Of a stretch of DNA of 64,000 nucleotides, positions 1 through 10,748 are shown piece by piece. The notes under the pieces were generated by a model. That model was not told the DNA's origin, searched no databases, and saw only the letters and a program-made list of their open reading frames with translations. Origin of the DNA: Maratus speciosus (lineage: Eukaryota; Arthropoda; Arachnida; Araneae; Salticidae). The position numbers were made by a program, and so were the translations under genes. The DNA lies in NCBI GenBank assembly GCA_963932465.1, contig OZ010795.1, positions 479,436,806 through 479,500,805 on the forward strand, given 5' to 3'. How positions within the stretch are numbered: the stretch's first letter is position 1; every line of letters starts with the position of its first letter.

Positions 1-784
1 TGTCAGGTTCTGCGAAACATCTGCTATTAGAACTAGGGTTCTATATTATTTTTGCCTTAATATATATTATATTGTATGGCCTGTGTACTGGAATTTCAAA
101 GTAACATTCTTTCCTTATCTAAAACTGGATTGAGCCGGTGAAATGTACAGATGGAATGAAGGGGGAAAAAGATGGTTGGAGAGGGGTGTGCCCGAACTTT
201 TGAGATGTCTGTTGAAGATGGAGAGACAAAGGCATTCCACGAACGAGGGAAAGAGCTTGGAATGCGAGCCTGGTAGAAACCCTGGGAGGTTACGTTGAGT
301 AAAAGCAGGGGGTGCGGAAAGCAGTCGTTTTTGGCACGGAGCGTGGCAGTTGGAGCCGAGAGCGCAGAGTGGACAGTAGTTCCTGTGTAGAGCTCTTAGA
401 TAAGAGCGTAGGGTTGAGTTGGAGCCTACAGCGCGAAGTGCAAGGGCAGTTTCTGTGGATAGCTCTTAGATAGAGCGTATGATTGAGTGAGGCTCGCAGA
501 GCTTAGGCTTAGAGCCCATGTGTTGGGAGATTGAGATTGATCTCCGGAAAAGCTAATTTAACGCGTATAGAATGAGAGTGACATAACGTATTTTTAACAG
601 TACACAGCCAGCATTACTGTATTTAATTTAATGTTGAATCGGATCACCTACATTCGAGTTTTAAATGTAAATAGTGTTTCGTATTGTGTAAATAGTGTGT
701 AAATAAACTGTTAATTCAGTTAACTGAAAGCGTTGGTTTTCATTTAAACAATCCTCTCAGTGCGTGACCGCTATCACGTAATCA
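1..784 (+). repeat. LTR of an LTR retrotransposon (probably a 5' LTR remnant)
   Basis: The block begins TGTCAGG and ends TAATCA, so it has TG...CA borders, although its true start may lie outside the window. It is more GC-rich than the DNA that follows. An AATAAA-type signal lies near 702, as expected for the R region. Positions about 350-490 hold an imperfect tandem duplication with a 70-bp offset (AGCTCTTAGATA at 391, AGCTCTTAGA at 461), typical of LTR enhancer repeats. A primer-site-like sequence follows 6 bp downstream. No second copy of this LTR is in the window, so it is a fragment of a longer element or nearly solo. Superfamily is inferred as Ty3/gypsy or BEL and is not proven. Confidence 0.6.
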
Positions 785-790
785 TATCGG

Positions 791-800
791 TGGTGGCAGC
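791..800 (+). other. Primer binding site-like sequence, tRNA-Leu type
   Basis: TGGTGGCAGC lies 6 bp after the LTR end. It equals the reverse complement of the CCA-tailed 3' end of an arthropod tRNA-Leu(AAG), as recalled from known tRNA sequences. The match stops after 10 nt, so the site looks eroded or is a short match. Confidence 0.45.
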
Positions 801-859
801 ATATAAATAGCACGGAATTTCTTCAAAGTTGTGCGGTCTAAGAGGAAACTCCGACAAGC

Positions 860-931
860 ATGACAAGGCAAGTTGGTACCAAAGACTTGCAAAATATTAA
901 GAAATTTTATATTTTTATGAACTGCAGTTGA
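860..931 (+). pseudogene. Severed 5' end of a gag-like frame
   Basis: An ATG 60 bp after the primer site opens 23 codons (MTRQVGTKDLQNIKKFY...) followed by TGA. Its place after LTR and primer site is where gag begins. The hydrophilic start looks coding, but from about 900 the sequence turns into AT-rich non-coding DNA, so the element was probably cut here by deletion or rearrangement. No protease, RT or integrase motif of this element follows. The identity as gag rests on position only. Confidence 0.35.
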
Positions 932-3900
932 ATACTTCTGGACAGCTGTTTACTTATTATTTTTTTAAACGTGTGCACACAGATAGTATTTTCTTTAATA
1001 AATTGTAGAAAATTTTAATGTAATATTGCTTGAACTTTTATTTCAAGGAAGAGCAATTTCCACAATTGCTACAAAAGTTGGTTATAATCGAACTTATGAT
1101 AATAATTTGAGACGTGAACTGAATATAAAGACAAAACATTACATAATATAGTAAATATAAAGAAAAGCGTACATTTCCAGCACTATTTGTGACATACTAA
1201 GTTTTAAAAGTGGTGTAAATAGTAAAAGGAGGGGAAGAAGGGGTGAAGTTATTTGTTGAAATTTGCAAGTTGTAATTGTTTTATGTTGTAAACAAACACT
1301 GGATGTATATTACTGAGAATCTAATTTAAATAAGGTAAATTAAAAAAAAAGATATTATACTCCTGTATAGTATAAACAAGAGATAGGAAAAAGTATCCTT
1401 TAAAAAAATAAAATGAAGGAAAATGTACATTAAATGTAATGAAATTTAATATGAATTGTACAGCAGGCGACAAAAGGAAAAGTGCGTGTGTGTGTGTGAA
1501 TGCAGTCATAAATAACAACGTTTGGTGTTACGACTGGTGTATACCAGTATAAAACCATATGTGTCAATAAACAAAACAAAACAAAAATGCACACCTGTGT
1601 ATCGAGTGATTAGAAATCATGAATAAGAAAACTACCTTATCACGTGAATTACCTTGAATAGACAAGGAAGGAACTGAGTGAAAAAAATAAAAAATGTAAG
1701 GTGTAATCCTGTAAAATTGCCATTAAAATGGAACAAACGAATCTTTTTTTTTATTATTATTACCGATTAAATTGAAATAGTCATTAAGTAAAAGGACAAA
1801 AGATTACAATCGCGTACCATGTATTTATGAATGAAAGCTTTCCTTTCTTTTTTTTTACCTACACAAGGAAAAAAACAGTAACATAATAAAAAAAAAATGC
1901 TGACAAAATAACTAAATGATATGTGTGTAAATAAACGTGAAAAAGTTTAAATAACGTTGCTTCATTGTGAAAAACATTTTTTTTTTTTTTTGATACACAC
2001 ACAAAAAAAAAAAAAAATCAATGAACAAACGTGGTGGAGAATCTCAATGAATCGAAGAAATGTATCAATGAAGCAAAATGTCTAAGTGTTTGTATGAACT
2101 AAGATGTAAAAAAAATTAGAGAGTGTCCCCCGTGTACACAAAGAATCGACAATGCAATAAACTAGTGTAAGGTTTTTTATGAACAAAAATAAACAATGAA
2201 CTAGGGTGTGTTTTCAATGAACAAATTCTTCATGTACTCCAAGAACTAAACACCAAAATATAACTGTAGAAAAAGAAGAGAAAAAAATGTACCCCAGAAC
2301 AAAATCGTCAGCAAAGGTTTGAATTAAAGTTTAATTATAATTTCATAAGTTATTGCTGCATTAGCTGAAAGAAAAACTAGTATGTGCTTAAAATGCATAA
2401 GTGTAAAATTGACATGATCTTACCTTTAACTTAAACAAAACAAACAAAAAAAAAATAGGAGTTATGCCAACAAGATAAATTGTCTCTTGCAAAATATAGA
2501 AAAAGAAATGTTCTTTACCATTAAAAGAAGTCATCAAAATCATGTTATATGAATGTAAGAATTCCTTTCAGGACAACCTGTGAGACATGAACTCACAAAC
2601 TAAAATTTACCAAAAAAAAGATGAGAAAATGCAAAGGATTTAGTTTTGATGAATTTTCATGGATAGACTTTCTAAGATAAAGTGTACCTAACAAATCATA
2701 TGACTTTCAATAATTTTCATAAAAAAAATTAAAGAACGTCATGTCACCTAGGCAGATAAAATTACTGTGTGATATACTGAAGGTCGCTCGAGTCACCCTC
2801 CGCGCGTAAAAATCAAAGTTAACAGAAGTGAAACAGACGCGTAAAAAAATACCAGCTAATAATTAACTCATGCATGTAAATTTAAGACGCATGTGCAAAC
2901 ATTGTATAGAATTACATTATGTAATAACTTCTGGAATTATCCGAAAAAAAAATCAAAATAAATGAGAAGGCTACAAATGTTACGCAAACTTTAAAACAGT
3001 GTAAAACTATGCATTTGTGAAAATATACACTAATGTTGAGAAAGAGTGTGAAACGTGCACGCACACAAGAAACATGACCGTGTTTAACCAATGTGAGTGT
3101 TATTTAATTATTACAAAACAAGACCTTATGAAATGAAAATGTAAATATGTGTGTGCATGAAATACCAGGTTAAACTTGAAATCATAATAAATGTGTCGTA
3201 GATGAGATGAGAAAAAAATCAATGTAGATAAAAGTCTAACTGTACTACCTGCCCATAGCCAGTTAGAGTGAACAAAAACAAACCACGGACGGAGCAAAAA
3301 ATAGTATGAGGGATACGTCATTATGCTTTACGTATTATGCCTACAAAAACAAAAACAAAAATGAGCGCACACAAGGTGCACAAAGTATCAAACTAATGTG
3401 AGGTATAGAACATATATATCGTGTAAGTAAACATATTCCATTTTTGATGAAGTGGACGGCCGATCCACTTAATCAAAACTGAAACACGCAGCTTAGACTT
3501 TGGGTTATTTTCAGAACATAGCGTAATGAAAAAGGAAGCTTACGTAACACAGGAACCAACAATTAAATATTTAACCTCAAGAAATATAAACTCACGTGTC
3601 AAAAGTAGTGTGTGCGTGTAAATTGGGTGTGTATGCAGTGACAAGAATACTGATAGGAGTCGTACGCTTAAGGGATTTTTTCAGGACAAATATCACTATT
3701 TGTTTATAGAAAAATAAATCTAGGTTAAACGCGCGAAATTTTGCTTATTTAAGAATAGATTTTTCCATAAGAAAATACTGGTACGAAGAATTTCCCGGTC
3801 GTGAAATTTCAGGACAAGTACGACCCCTGATACTGATATCAAACGACTGCATAAAAAATGTTTACGGCTTGTGTTATTAATTTTTTTATAAAGTAGAAAC

Positions 3901-4227
3901 AGAAGTCAAGGGGGAAAAGATACTTTTTTTTTTTGAAATATTATAATTTTTAGATATGATGACTCCAGGTTTTTAACTTGACGGAACCTAATTTATGCCA
4001 GGGTAATTAAATTAATGAAAAGGCCAATAAAAATGCATAAAATCAGTACAAACTAGAAAATGACAGAATTATATAAACAGAAAAGTGTAATGCACACTAA
4101 ATGTAATTTTTCTTCAATTAGTAGCAAACAACCGAACAACTTTAAAAAATGAGAAAGCTTAAATACTACTACTGCTAACTCCCTCGCTTTATTATTATTA
4201 TTATTATTATTATTATATGCCACAAAT
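932..4227. other. Intergenic, strongly A-rich on the + strand
   Basis: No gene is supported. The + strand has a clear excess of A over T with many A runs, so open frames appear only on the minus strand as F/L-rich shadows. A (TTA)n microsatellite at 4190-4216 adjoins the BEL/Pao insertion site. Confidence 0.6.
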
Positions 4228-4232
4228 GCATC
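4228..4232. repeat. Target-site duplication GCATC, left copy
   Basis: GCATC directly precedes the LTR at 4233 and recurs directly after the other LTR at 10315-10319. A 5-bp duplication is normal for BEL/Pao integrases. Confidence 0.9.
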
Positions 4233-4493
4233 TGTATTCGATAGCTCACTTTTATAGGAATGTGACTGTACTGTGGTCAATGGATAGATAGTCCACGCTT
4301 CTAAAACACAACACAACATTTAATTATTTACAAAAAATTCAAAGGAGACTGGCAATGGTTGATACATTGCGCTTACGTCGTAACTTACATGGAGAACAAA
4401 AACAACAAACTGGCGGGGAATCCTCGCCCGCGCCCCTTCCAGTCCAAAGCGCTTGTAGCGCCCTCTCACAAATGATGATATACGGAGGAAACA
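4233..4493 (-). repeat. 3' LTR of the BEL/Pao element
   Basis: 261 bp with TG...CA ends (TGTATTCGATAGC at one edge, GGAGGAAACA at the other on the + strand). It matches 10054-10314 at 260 of 261 positions by eye. As the element reads on the minus strand, this is the downstream LTR. Confidence 0.95.
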
Positions 4494-4507
4494 CTCCCCC
4501 GGGGATT
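4494..4507 (-). other. Polypurine tract of the BEL/Pao element
   Basis: On the minus strand the bases just before the 3' LTR read ATCCCCGGGGGAG. The final GGGGGAG run abuts the LTR start TGTTTCC, as expected for plus-strand priming. Confidence 0.6.
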
Positions 4508-4697
4508 GAAATGCAAATTTCAATATACATTAACATATAAATTTGCAAAAAAAAAAATGTTCACACAAGAAAAATTATAGCATATAACAACTTACATACA
4601 CAATAATAATACAAGAATAAATTCACTATAACACTAGATTAAATACAGAAATAATATATACATTTTAAAGTTTGCTTAGGGAAAGAAAGGAAATTTG

Positions 4698-7600
4698 TTA
4701 CTCAACTGGTAATATACAGACATCTCGGACGTTTCTTTTAAAAATTCGCCCATCTGGTAAGCGTAAATTCACCGTTCGAATTATATTATCCCTTCCCTTA
4801 AAAACTTCTACTATTCTACCAACCAACCATTTGGTGGAAGGTAAATTTTCCTGCTTTATTAGTACCAAAGTTCCTTTCTGTACATCATCTTTTTTAAATT
4901 TCCATTTCCCCCTCTGTTGGAGATTATTCAAATAATCGCGCTTCCAAAGTTTCCAAATTTGTTGGCTAAATTTGGTGATTATCTGCCATTTTGCCAATCT
5001 ATTTTCATTAATTTCATCTAACTGAGGTTCGGCGATCGAAGTAATTGGCCTACCGATAAGGAAATGTGAGGGTGTCAAAGTTTCGAAATTTTCAAAATCT
5101 GGGGATAGTGGAGTAAGGGGGCGAGAGTTCAAAACTCCCTCAATTTCCGATAATATCGTTAAAAATTCTTCTAAAGTTAATTTTTGATCACCTATTACCC
5201 TTTTCAAATGAAACTTGAACGATTTTACTGCTGCTTCCCAGATGCCGCCAAAATTAGGAGATTTGGGGGGAATAAATTCCCATTTGATACCCTCCTGGGT
5301 TAAAAAGTTACACAATTCCTCATCTGGGACACTAACCAGTTTATGCAATTTTTTCAACTCGATGTCAGCTCCAATGAACGTTTTTGCATTATCAGATAGA
5401 ATTTTGGCACATTTCCCTCGTCTGCCAAAGAAACGTTTTAAACTAGCTATAAAAGCTTGAGTTGTGAGATCTGAAACAAAGTCCAGGTGTATTGCTTTGG
5501 TGCATAGACATATATACACTACTACATAAACTTTATTTAATACACCCTTCCTTTGATTTCTAAATTTAATAGAAAAGGGTCCACAGTAATCCAGGCCTGT
5601 CACGGAAAATGCAAAATTTGGGGTCACACGTTCCCTTGGCAGATCGGCCATCAACTGGGAGCTGACAACAGGCTTATTTTTGAAGCATGTCACACATTTG
5701 TGAACAATTTTCCGGCAATTATTCCTGCCATTAAGTGGCCAAAATTTCTGTCTAACATGGAAAAGCAAGGCTTGTGGGCCTAAATGAAAATACTTCAAAT
5801 GGAAATAATTTAAGATAATATTTGTTAACTTATGATTGGCAGGCAACACAATTGGAAATTTAGAGTTAGGCGGCAAATCGGCATGCGATAAACGGCCACC
5901 AACTCTAATTAATCCTTCATTTCCCAGGAATACATTTAAGGAAGATAATCTACTATTATGCTTAACAGGCTTACCCTTTTTGAGACATTTTATTTCATCT
6001 CGAAACTCACCCTTTTGCGCTGACCGAATTAAAAATAATTCGGCTTGTCTCACTTCATCTAGTGTTAGTGGTCCCCTTGTTTTCTGTGGGTTGCGACAAT
6101 TCTTGTAAAATCTAAAAATAAAACTAATTATACGTATTAATTTTATAAAATTATTAGTCAATGAAAAAATGTGTTCAATTATAGAATGTTCAGTGGTGAT
6201 AGATAAGGTGGTAAAGTCATGAATATTGTCCACGGAGTCTCTTTTTAGTTCATTTAAATAGATCTCCTGATCTGGAACTACTAGTGATTGTTCGTTGTTA
6301 CAAATATCTAACGAGTCCTTGAGAAATTCTGGACCAGTCCACCATTTGTGACTCTGAATAAGATCTTCCGATTTTATACCTCTAGTCAGCAAATCTGCAG
6401 GATTCTCAGACCCTGCACAATGAAACCACCTGGATGGGTCTGTCAGTGATTGGATTTCTTTGACCCGGTTAGACACGAATGATTTCCACCTATTTGCAGA
6501 CCCCTTTATCCAATAAAGGGCAATCTGGGAATCGGTCCATAGAAACATAGAAGACGGTCCCTTGCGATCTAGCACCTTCTTCACCTCACAAGTTAGACGC
6601 GCTGCTAGTAATGCACCCAACAGTTCCAGCCGGGGTAATGACACCTTTCTCAGGGGTGCCACTCTGCTTTTCGATGTTAGCAATTTAATGGAAGACTGGG
6701 TCTTGGAATATATTTGGAGATATATGACAGCACCGTATGCTTTGGGACTGGCATCGGCAAAGGTGTGCAGTATTACTTTATATTCAGAGTCTTCGGGGAA
6801 CTGAAACACATTTCGAGGAATATTTAGTTGTACTAATTGAGGTAACTCGGAACACCATTGTTCCCACAGCTTTGAAATATCGGGGGGCAATTCTTCATCC
6901 CATGTTAAATTCCTATTCCACAATTCTTGAAACAACAGTTTAATTCGTATTGTAAATGGCGATATGAGACCCAAGGGGTCAAAAATTCTACCTGCTACTT
7001 GCAGAACGAACCTCTTCGTATTTTTTGCCTTGCACAAAAATTCTACTAAATTATCAATATCGATCATCAACATGTCCTGTTTAGGTTGCCATAACAGTCC
7101 TAATACCTTATGTGGTTTATTTTCCTCAAAGGGCTGAGGTAAAGTACTAAACCCGTTCTTCTCCCACGATTCCATTACTACTTCGTTGTTCGATATCCAT
7201 TTTCGAAAAGTCATACTAGCTTCCTTCATAATTCTGTGTGATTGTTGTGAAATGTTCAGTGCATCTTGTACCGTGTCGCTACCGGCAATGAGATCATCAA
7301 CATAAATACAACTATCGAGTATTTCGGTTGTCACCGGATATTCCTTCTTAAATTTACTAAGATGTTGTTTTATAGTGGCTGATAGTAAAAATGGGCTTGA
7401 GTTCAAACCAAATGTTAGGCGTAAGAATCTGTACATAATAACTTTAAATTCATCACCGTTGACAGGATTGTCATCTATAAACAAGAATCTTAAAACGTCT
7501 CTATCTTTTTTGTTGATAGAAATTTGTAAAAAGGCCTTTTCTATGTCGGCCAAAACAGCAATTTTATTTAATCTAAAAAAAATCAACAAATGGAAAATGT

Positions 7601-9953
7601 TCGGATTTAGGTTACTGCCTGCATCCAAACAGTCATTCAAGGACAACTCACCTGCTTCATGCGAACTCGCATCAAAAACAATGCGACATTTTGTGTATAC
7701 ACTGTCTTGTTTAAATACCGTATGGTGAGGTAAATAAAAAATCGGGTTGTTAGAATTTTCTTCTGACTCAGGAACAATTTCAATAATTTTCATCTCTAAA
7801 TATTCGTCTAAAATTTTACGATAATTTTCATATAAACTTGTATCACGTTTCATTCTTTTTACGAGAGTAGCGAGCCGTGTTTGGGCTATCTGGTAATTAT
7901 TGTTTAGTTCTTCCAAATCCCGTTTCCATGGGAGACAGATTTCATATCTGTTATTTATAAACCGCACCTTTTCCCGAAATTTCTCTAAAATATCTTCATT
8001 TTTTACATTAACTGGGTCATCCCTAATTCCTATTGTCTCTAAATCCCAGAACACCTTCAAATCTAATTCATCTTGATTTTCTAATAAATAACAATTATAT
8101 TTAGTTTCGTTATTTTCGTTTTCATCATGTATAACTCCACCTGCAATCCAGCCTAAATAAGAGTTTTGTAAAATTATAGAAGTCTCAGGAATTTTCATTT
8201 GACCAGTTAATAACAAATCATAATAAACATCTGCCCCCAATAGCACCTGAATTCGCTGTGGTTCAAAAAACTTTGGGTTAGCATAAACCAAATTACGTGG
8301 TAGTTTCAGATTAGAAATATCTACGCCACTCATAGGATTTAAATCAGTTATTTTAGGAACCAAAAACATGTTACAGAATTTTTTAAATGTTCGATCTTTG
8401 TTTGAAATTTCGACATGTATTCTGTTTTTAATTTTACAGATTGCATCATTTAATCCGGAAACAACTGACCTTACTTTATATTTATCTAATCCTAATAATT
8501 CTGCTGCAGAAAAGGTAATTAAAGATATATTACTAGCTGTATCTAAAATAGCAACAAAAGGAAAAAAAAAATCATTTCTTCCCCTCAAATAAACTGTCGC
8601 TGTTGAAATCAACGCATTATAGCTGGCGCCGGACACTGTCTGGTTATAATTATTTTGACAGCTCAAGGTCTTCGCATTTGAAATAATTTCCACAGAATTA
8701 GTATTTATTTTTTCTTCATTTTTAATCGGAGATGAATTCATGATATGACTACTTTGTTTATTTTCATAACAAGATTTCGAAAAGTTAGCTCCATGAAGTG
8801 TGGTATGGTGATCTGAGTAACAAACCTTGCATTTATTATTTAATTTATTACATCGGTTAAGGGTATGAGGAGATAAGCAATTATAACATAATCGTAATTT
8901 TCGTATTTGATTTAATCTTTCCTGAACCGGTGAAGCTAAATACTTTTGACATCGAAAAATCAAATGGGGTTGTTTACAAATTGCGCAATTAAGTTTGTCA
9001 CCTTGTAAAACGAAAGATTTTTGCTTAGAGGCAATTTCAAACCTAGGTTTCGTAGCGATATTGTTTTTTTGTACATTTTCTAAAGCCTGAGCTCTTTTCA
9101 GTAAAAAATCAATAAAATTATTCCACTCAGGTAACTCGTTAGAATCAAGAGACATTTCAAAAGCTTTTCTTGATTCATCATCGATTCTTTGTAAAACAAA
9201 ATACATTAAAATGGATTCTGATAAAGTGTTTTGTTCAAGTTCTAATTGTTTTAAAGCTCTCAAATGGCTCAATAAATTATCTACCAAATTGCGTATTTCT
9301 TTCGCGTTTTCAATTTTTATTTTGTTATTACTCAATAATTCTGAAATATGACTATTTACCAATAATCTTTTGTTTTCAAATCGTTTTTTTAAAGCTTCGA
9401 ATAAGGAAGTATAAGAATCGTCAATATTTTGTAATTGTTTCACAGGCCCGGTTAAGGATGATTGTAAATAATACAGCTTTTGCGCATCATTTAACTCAAC
9501 GTTACTATCTATTAAAGTGGTGAATTGTAACTTAAAATTCATCCACTCTGTATATCGCCCCGAAAATTGGGGTAGATTAATTGACGGCAATTTGATTTTT
9601 GCCTCATTAGAAATGCCTCTATCATTACTATTATTTTGACTTTCAACACTAGAAATACTAGGTTTTATTAAATCAAGAAGGCTTACTTCGATAGCTTCTA
9701 ACTGTTCTTCGATTTCAGTCAAGGAATTTTCAAACTCCTCTAAATCCTCGTCGGCTATAATAGAGTATGCTTCGTTTCTTAATTCATCAGTCTTCTTTTT
9801 CAACGTTTGAAGAGAATTTAATTTCAAATCCAATTCTTTAGGGCCAAGTTTCGATTTCAATGCATTCGATATTCTGGTTACCTGGCCGCGTATATTTCCT
9901 CGTTTCCGATTAAGAACCACAGTTCCTGAAATCGCTGGAGTAGCAACAGACAT
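4698..9953 (-). CDS. BEL/Pao gag-pol polyprotein, 1751 aa, intact
   Basis: One frame encodes all activities needed for retrotransposition in the host cell. Residues 1-100 are a helical N-terminus and about 115-295 a DUF1759-like gag core. Three zinc knuckles use C323/C326/H330/C335, C356/C359/H363/C368 and C375/C378/H382/H387. The protease (DUF1758 type) has D471 in DTAS. Reverse transcriptase shows D803 and YVDD at 884-887. RNase H shows D1067, E1110, D1141 and D1187. The integrase has a histidine pair near 1385/1390, C1420/C1423 and catalytic D1455, D1521 and E1573. A DUF5641-like tail covers about 1650-1750. The length fits full-length Pao proteins. The chosen ATG lies 100 bp inside the 5' LTR, with no earlier in-frame Met in the leader. 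Every catalytic residue I looked for is present, so it may be functional. It does not need a frameshift between gag and pol. Confidence 0.97.
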   Translation of the reverse strand: MSVATPAISGTVVLNRKRGNIRGQVTRISNALKSKLGPKELDLKLNSLQTLKKKTDELRNEAYSIIADEDLEEFENSLTEIEEQLEAIEVSLLDLIKPSISSVESQNNSNDRGISNEAKIKLPSINLPQFSGRYTEWMNFKLQFTTLIDSNVELNDAQKLYYLQSSLTGPVKQLQNIDDSYTSLFEALKKRFENKRLLVNSHISELLSNNKIKIENAKEIRNLVDNLLSHLRALKQLELEQNTLSESILMYFVLQRIDDESRKAFEMSLDSNELPEWNNFIDFLLKRAQALENVQKNNIATKPRFEIASKQKSFVLQGDKLNCAICKQPHLIFRCQKYLASPVQERLNQIRKLRLCYNCLSPHTLNRCNKLNNKCKVCYSDHHTTLHGANFSKSCYENKQSSHIMNSSPIKNEEKINTNSVEIISNAKTLSCQNNYNQTVSGASYNALISTATVYLRGRNDFFFPFVAILDTASNISLITFSAAELLGLDKYKVRSVVSGLNDAICKIKNRIHVEISNKDRTFKKFCNMFLVPKITDLNPMSGVDISNLKLPRNLVYANPKFFEPQRIQVLLGADVYYDLLLTGQMKIPETSIILQNSYLGWIAGGVIHDENENNETKYNCYLLENQDELDLKVFWDLETIGIRDDPVNVKNEDILEKFREKVRFINNRYEICLPWKRDLEELNNNYQIAQTRLATLVKRMKRDTSLYENYRKILDEYLEMKIIEIVPESEENSNNPIFYLPHHTVFKQDSVYTKCRIVFDASSHEAGELSLNDCLDAGSNLNPNIFHLLIFFRLNKIAVLADIEKAFLQISINKKDRDVLRFLFIDDNPVNGDEFKVIMYRFLRLTFGLNSSPFLLSATIKQHLSKFKKEYPVTTEILDSCIYVDDLIAGSDTVQDALNISQQSHRIMKEASMTFRKWISNNEVVMESWEKNGFSTLPQPFEENKPHKVLGLLWQPKQDMLMIDIDNLVEFLCKAKNTKRFVLQVAGRIFDPLGLISPFTIRIKLLFQELWNRNLTWDEELPPDISKLWEQWCSELPQLVQLNIPRNVFQFPEDSEYKVILHTFADASPKAYGAVIYLQIYSKTQSSIKLLTSKSRVAPLRKVSLPRLELLGALLAARLTCEVKKVLDRKGPSSMFLWTDSQIALYWIKGSANRWKSFVSNRVKEIQSLTDPSRWFHCAGSENPADLLTRGIKSEDLIQSHKWWTGPEFLKDSLDICNNEQSLVVPDQEIYLNELKRDSVDNIHDFTTLSITTEHSIIEHIFSLTNNFIKLIRIISFIFRFYKNCRNPQKTRGPLTLDEVRQAELFLIRSAQKGEFRDEIKCLKKGKPVKHNSRLSSLNVFLGNEGLIRVGGRLSHADLPPNSKFPIVLPANHKLTNIILNYFHLKYFHLGPQALLFHVRQKFWPLNGRNNCRKIVHKCVTCFKNKPVVSSQLMADLPRERVTPNFAFSVTGLDYCGPFSIKFRNQRKGVLNKVYVVVYICLCTKAIHLDFVSDLTTQAFIASLKRFFGRRGKCAKILSDNAKTFIGADIELKKLHKLVSVPDEELCNFLTQEGIKWEFIPPKSPNFGGIWEAAVKSFKFHLKRVIGDQKLTLEEFLTILSEIEGVLNSRPLTPLSPDFENFETLTPSHFLIGRPITSIAEPQLDEINENRLAKWQIITKFSQQIWKLWKRDYLNNLQQRGKWKFKKDDVQKGTLVLIKQENLPSTKWLVGRIVEVFKGRDNIIRTVNLRLPDGRIFKRNVRDVCILPVE

Positions 9954-10027
9954 TATACTCTAAATTCTGTAAATAAATAATCCGAAATATCCAAGGGCTT
10001 GATTCTTCACAGTGTTCTAAATGAGCG

Positions 10028-10045
10028 CTCCGGCTCGACGGACCA
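10028..10045 (-). other. Primer binding site of the BEL/Pao element, tRNA-Tyr type
   Basis: On the minus strand TGGTCCGTCGAGCCGGAG begins 8 nt after the 5' LTR. It is complementary to the CCA-tailed 3' end of a tRNA. Apart from one base it matches recalled arthropod tRNA-Tyr (CCGGCTCGAAGGACCA), and a host tRNA with a C:G change in the acceptor stem would match fully. The nearby U5 may carry a second tRNA contact (see findings). Confidence 0.7.
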
Positions 10046-10053
10046 AAAAACTT

Positions 10054-10314
10054 TGTATTCGATAGCTCACTTTTATAGGAATGTGACTGTACTGTGGTCA
10101 ATGGATAGATAGTCCACGCTTCTAAAACACAACACAACATTTAATTATTTACAAAAAATTCAAAGGAGACTGGCAATGGTTGATACATTGCGCTTACGTC
10201 GTAACTTACATGGAGAACAAAAACAACAAACTGGCGGGGAATCCTCGCCCGCGCCCCTTCCAGTCCAAAGCGCTTGTAGCGCCCTCTCACAAATTATGAT
10301 ATACGGAGGAAACA
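10054..10314 (-). repeat. 5' LTR of the BEL/Pao element
   Basis: 261 bp, one mismatch to the copy at 4233-4493. It carries the U3 promoter for the minus-strand element. Its U5 edge (TTCGATAGCTCA at 10058-10069 on +) is identical to the 5' acceptor/D-stem strand of tRNA-Tyr as I recall it. Confidence 0.95.
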
Positions 10315-10319
10315 GCATC
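10315..10319. repeat. Target-site duplication GCATC, right copy
   Basis: It directly follows the LTR and matches 4228-4232. Removing the element gives a continuous pre-insertion site. Confidence 0.9.
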
Positions 10320-10748
10320 CATTACTATAAACTTTCCAAGCCATCTATTTAAGGTACTTTAAAGTAATTACGCTCTCATATCTTACTGATATGAATTATT
10401 GACAAAACATATAATATACACACATAAAAATATAAAATTGTATATATAAAAAGAAATTACCTGTATGGAATTATCAAAAGTAAGCATGTTAAGAGCAACA
10501 AGTAAAAAAATGAATCCAGTCTAGATTTAAACTTACACATATGTTTAGCTTTTTATTTTATCTATCTAGTATAAACATTACATTAAGTTCCGAGCAAAAA
10601 TCTTTTATTTTTATTTTTTTTAAACAATATTCCCTCTTTTTGTGATCAAATTAAGTTTTCTCTATCACTGTGAAAAGCTGCTTGATTACAACAGCATTGC
10701 TAAGATTTACGAGCTACCCAAACCAAAACGGTAAAAAAAATTTGCCTG
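10320..10748. other. Intergenic AT-rich DNA
   Basis: No coding, RNA or repeat structure was recognised apart from short T and A runs. Confidence 0.6.

Larger units (their letters stand above)
4233..10314 (-). mobile_element. Complete BEL/Pao LTR retrotransposon
   Basis: The 6082-bp element has 261-bp LTRs, a 5-bp GCATC duplication, a tRNA-Tyr-type primer site, a polypurine tract and one uninterrupted gag-pol frame, all in minus orientation. The two LTRs differ at a single position (ATG at 4473 against ATT at 10294 in the motif ACAAATG/ACAAATT), which implies recent insertion. Known BEL/Pao features are all present: DUF1759-like gag, three zinc knuckles, an Asp protease with DTA, YVDD RT, RNase H, an HHCC/DDE integrase and a DUF5641-like C-terminus. 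No envelope-like frame is present. It is the best candidate for a mobile copy in the window. Confidence 0.96.

Noticed and set aside
4053..4319. Open frame recurring in both BEL/Pao LTRs (also 9910-10140)
   Set aside because: It is the same LTR text read in one frame, with different ends set by flanking DNA. No protein features.
5215..9523. Several + strand frames of 70-117 codons across the BEL/Pao gene
   Set aside because: They are antisense shadows of the intact minus-strand gag-pol frame.
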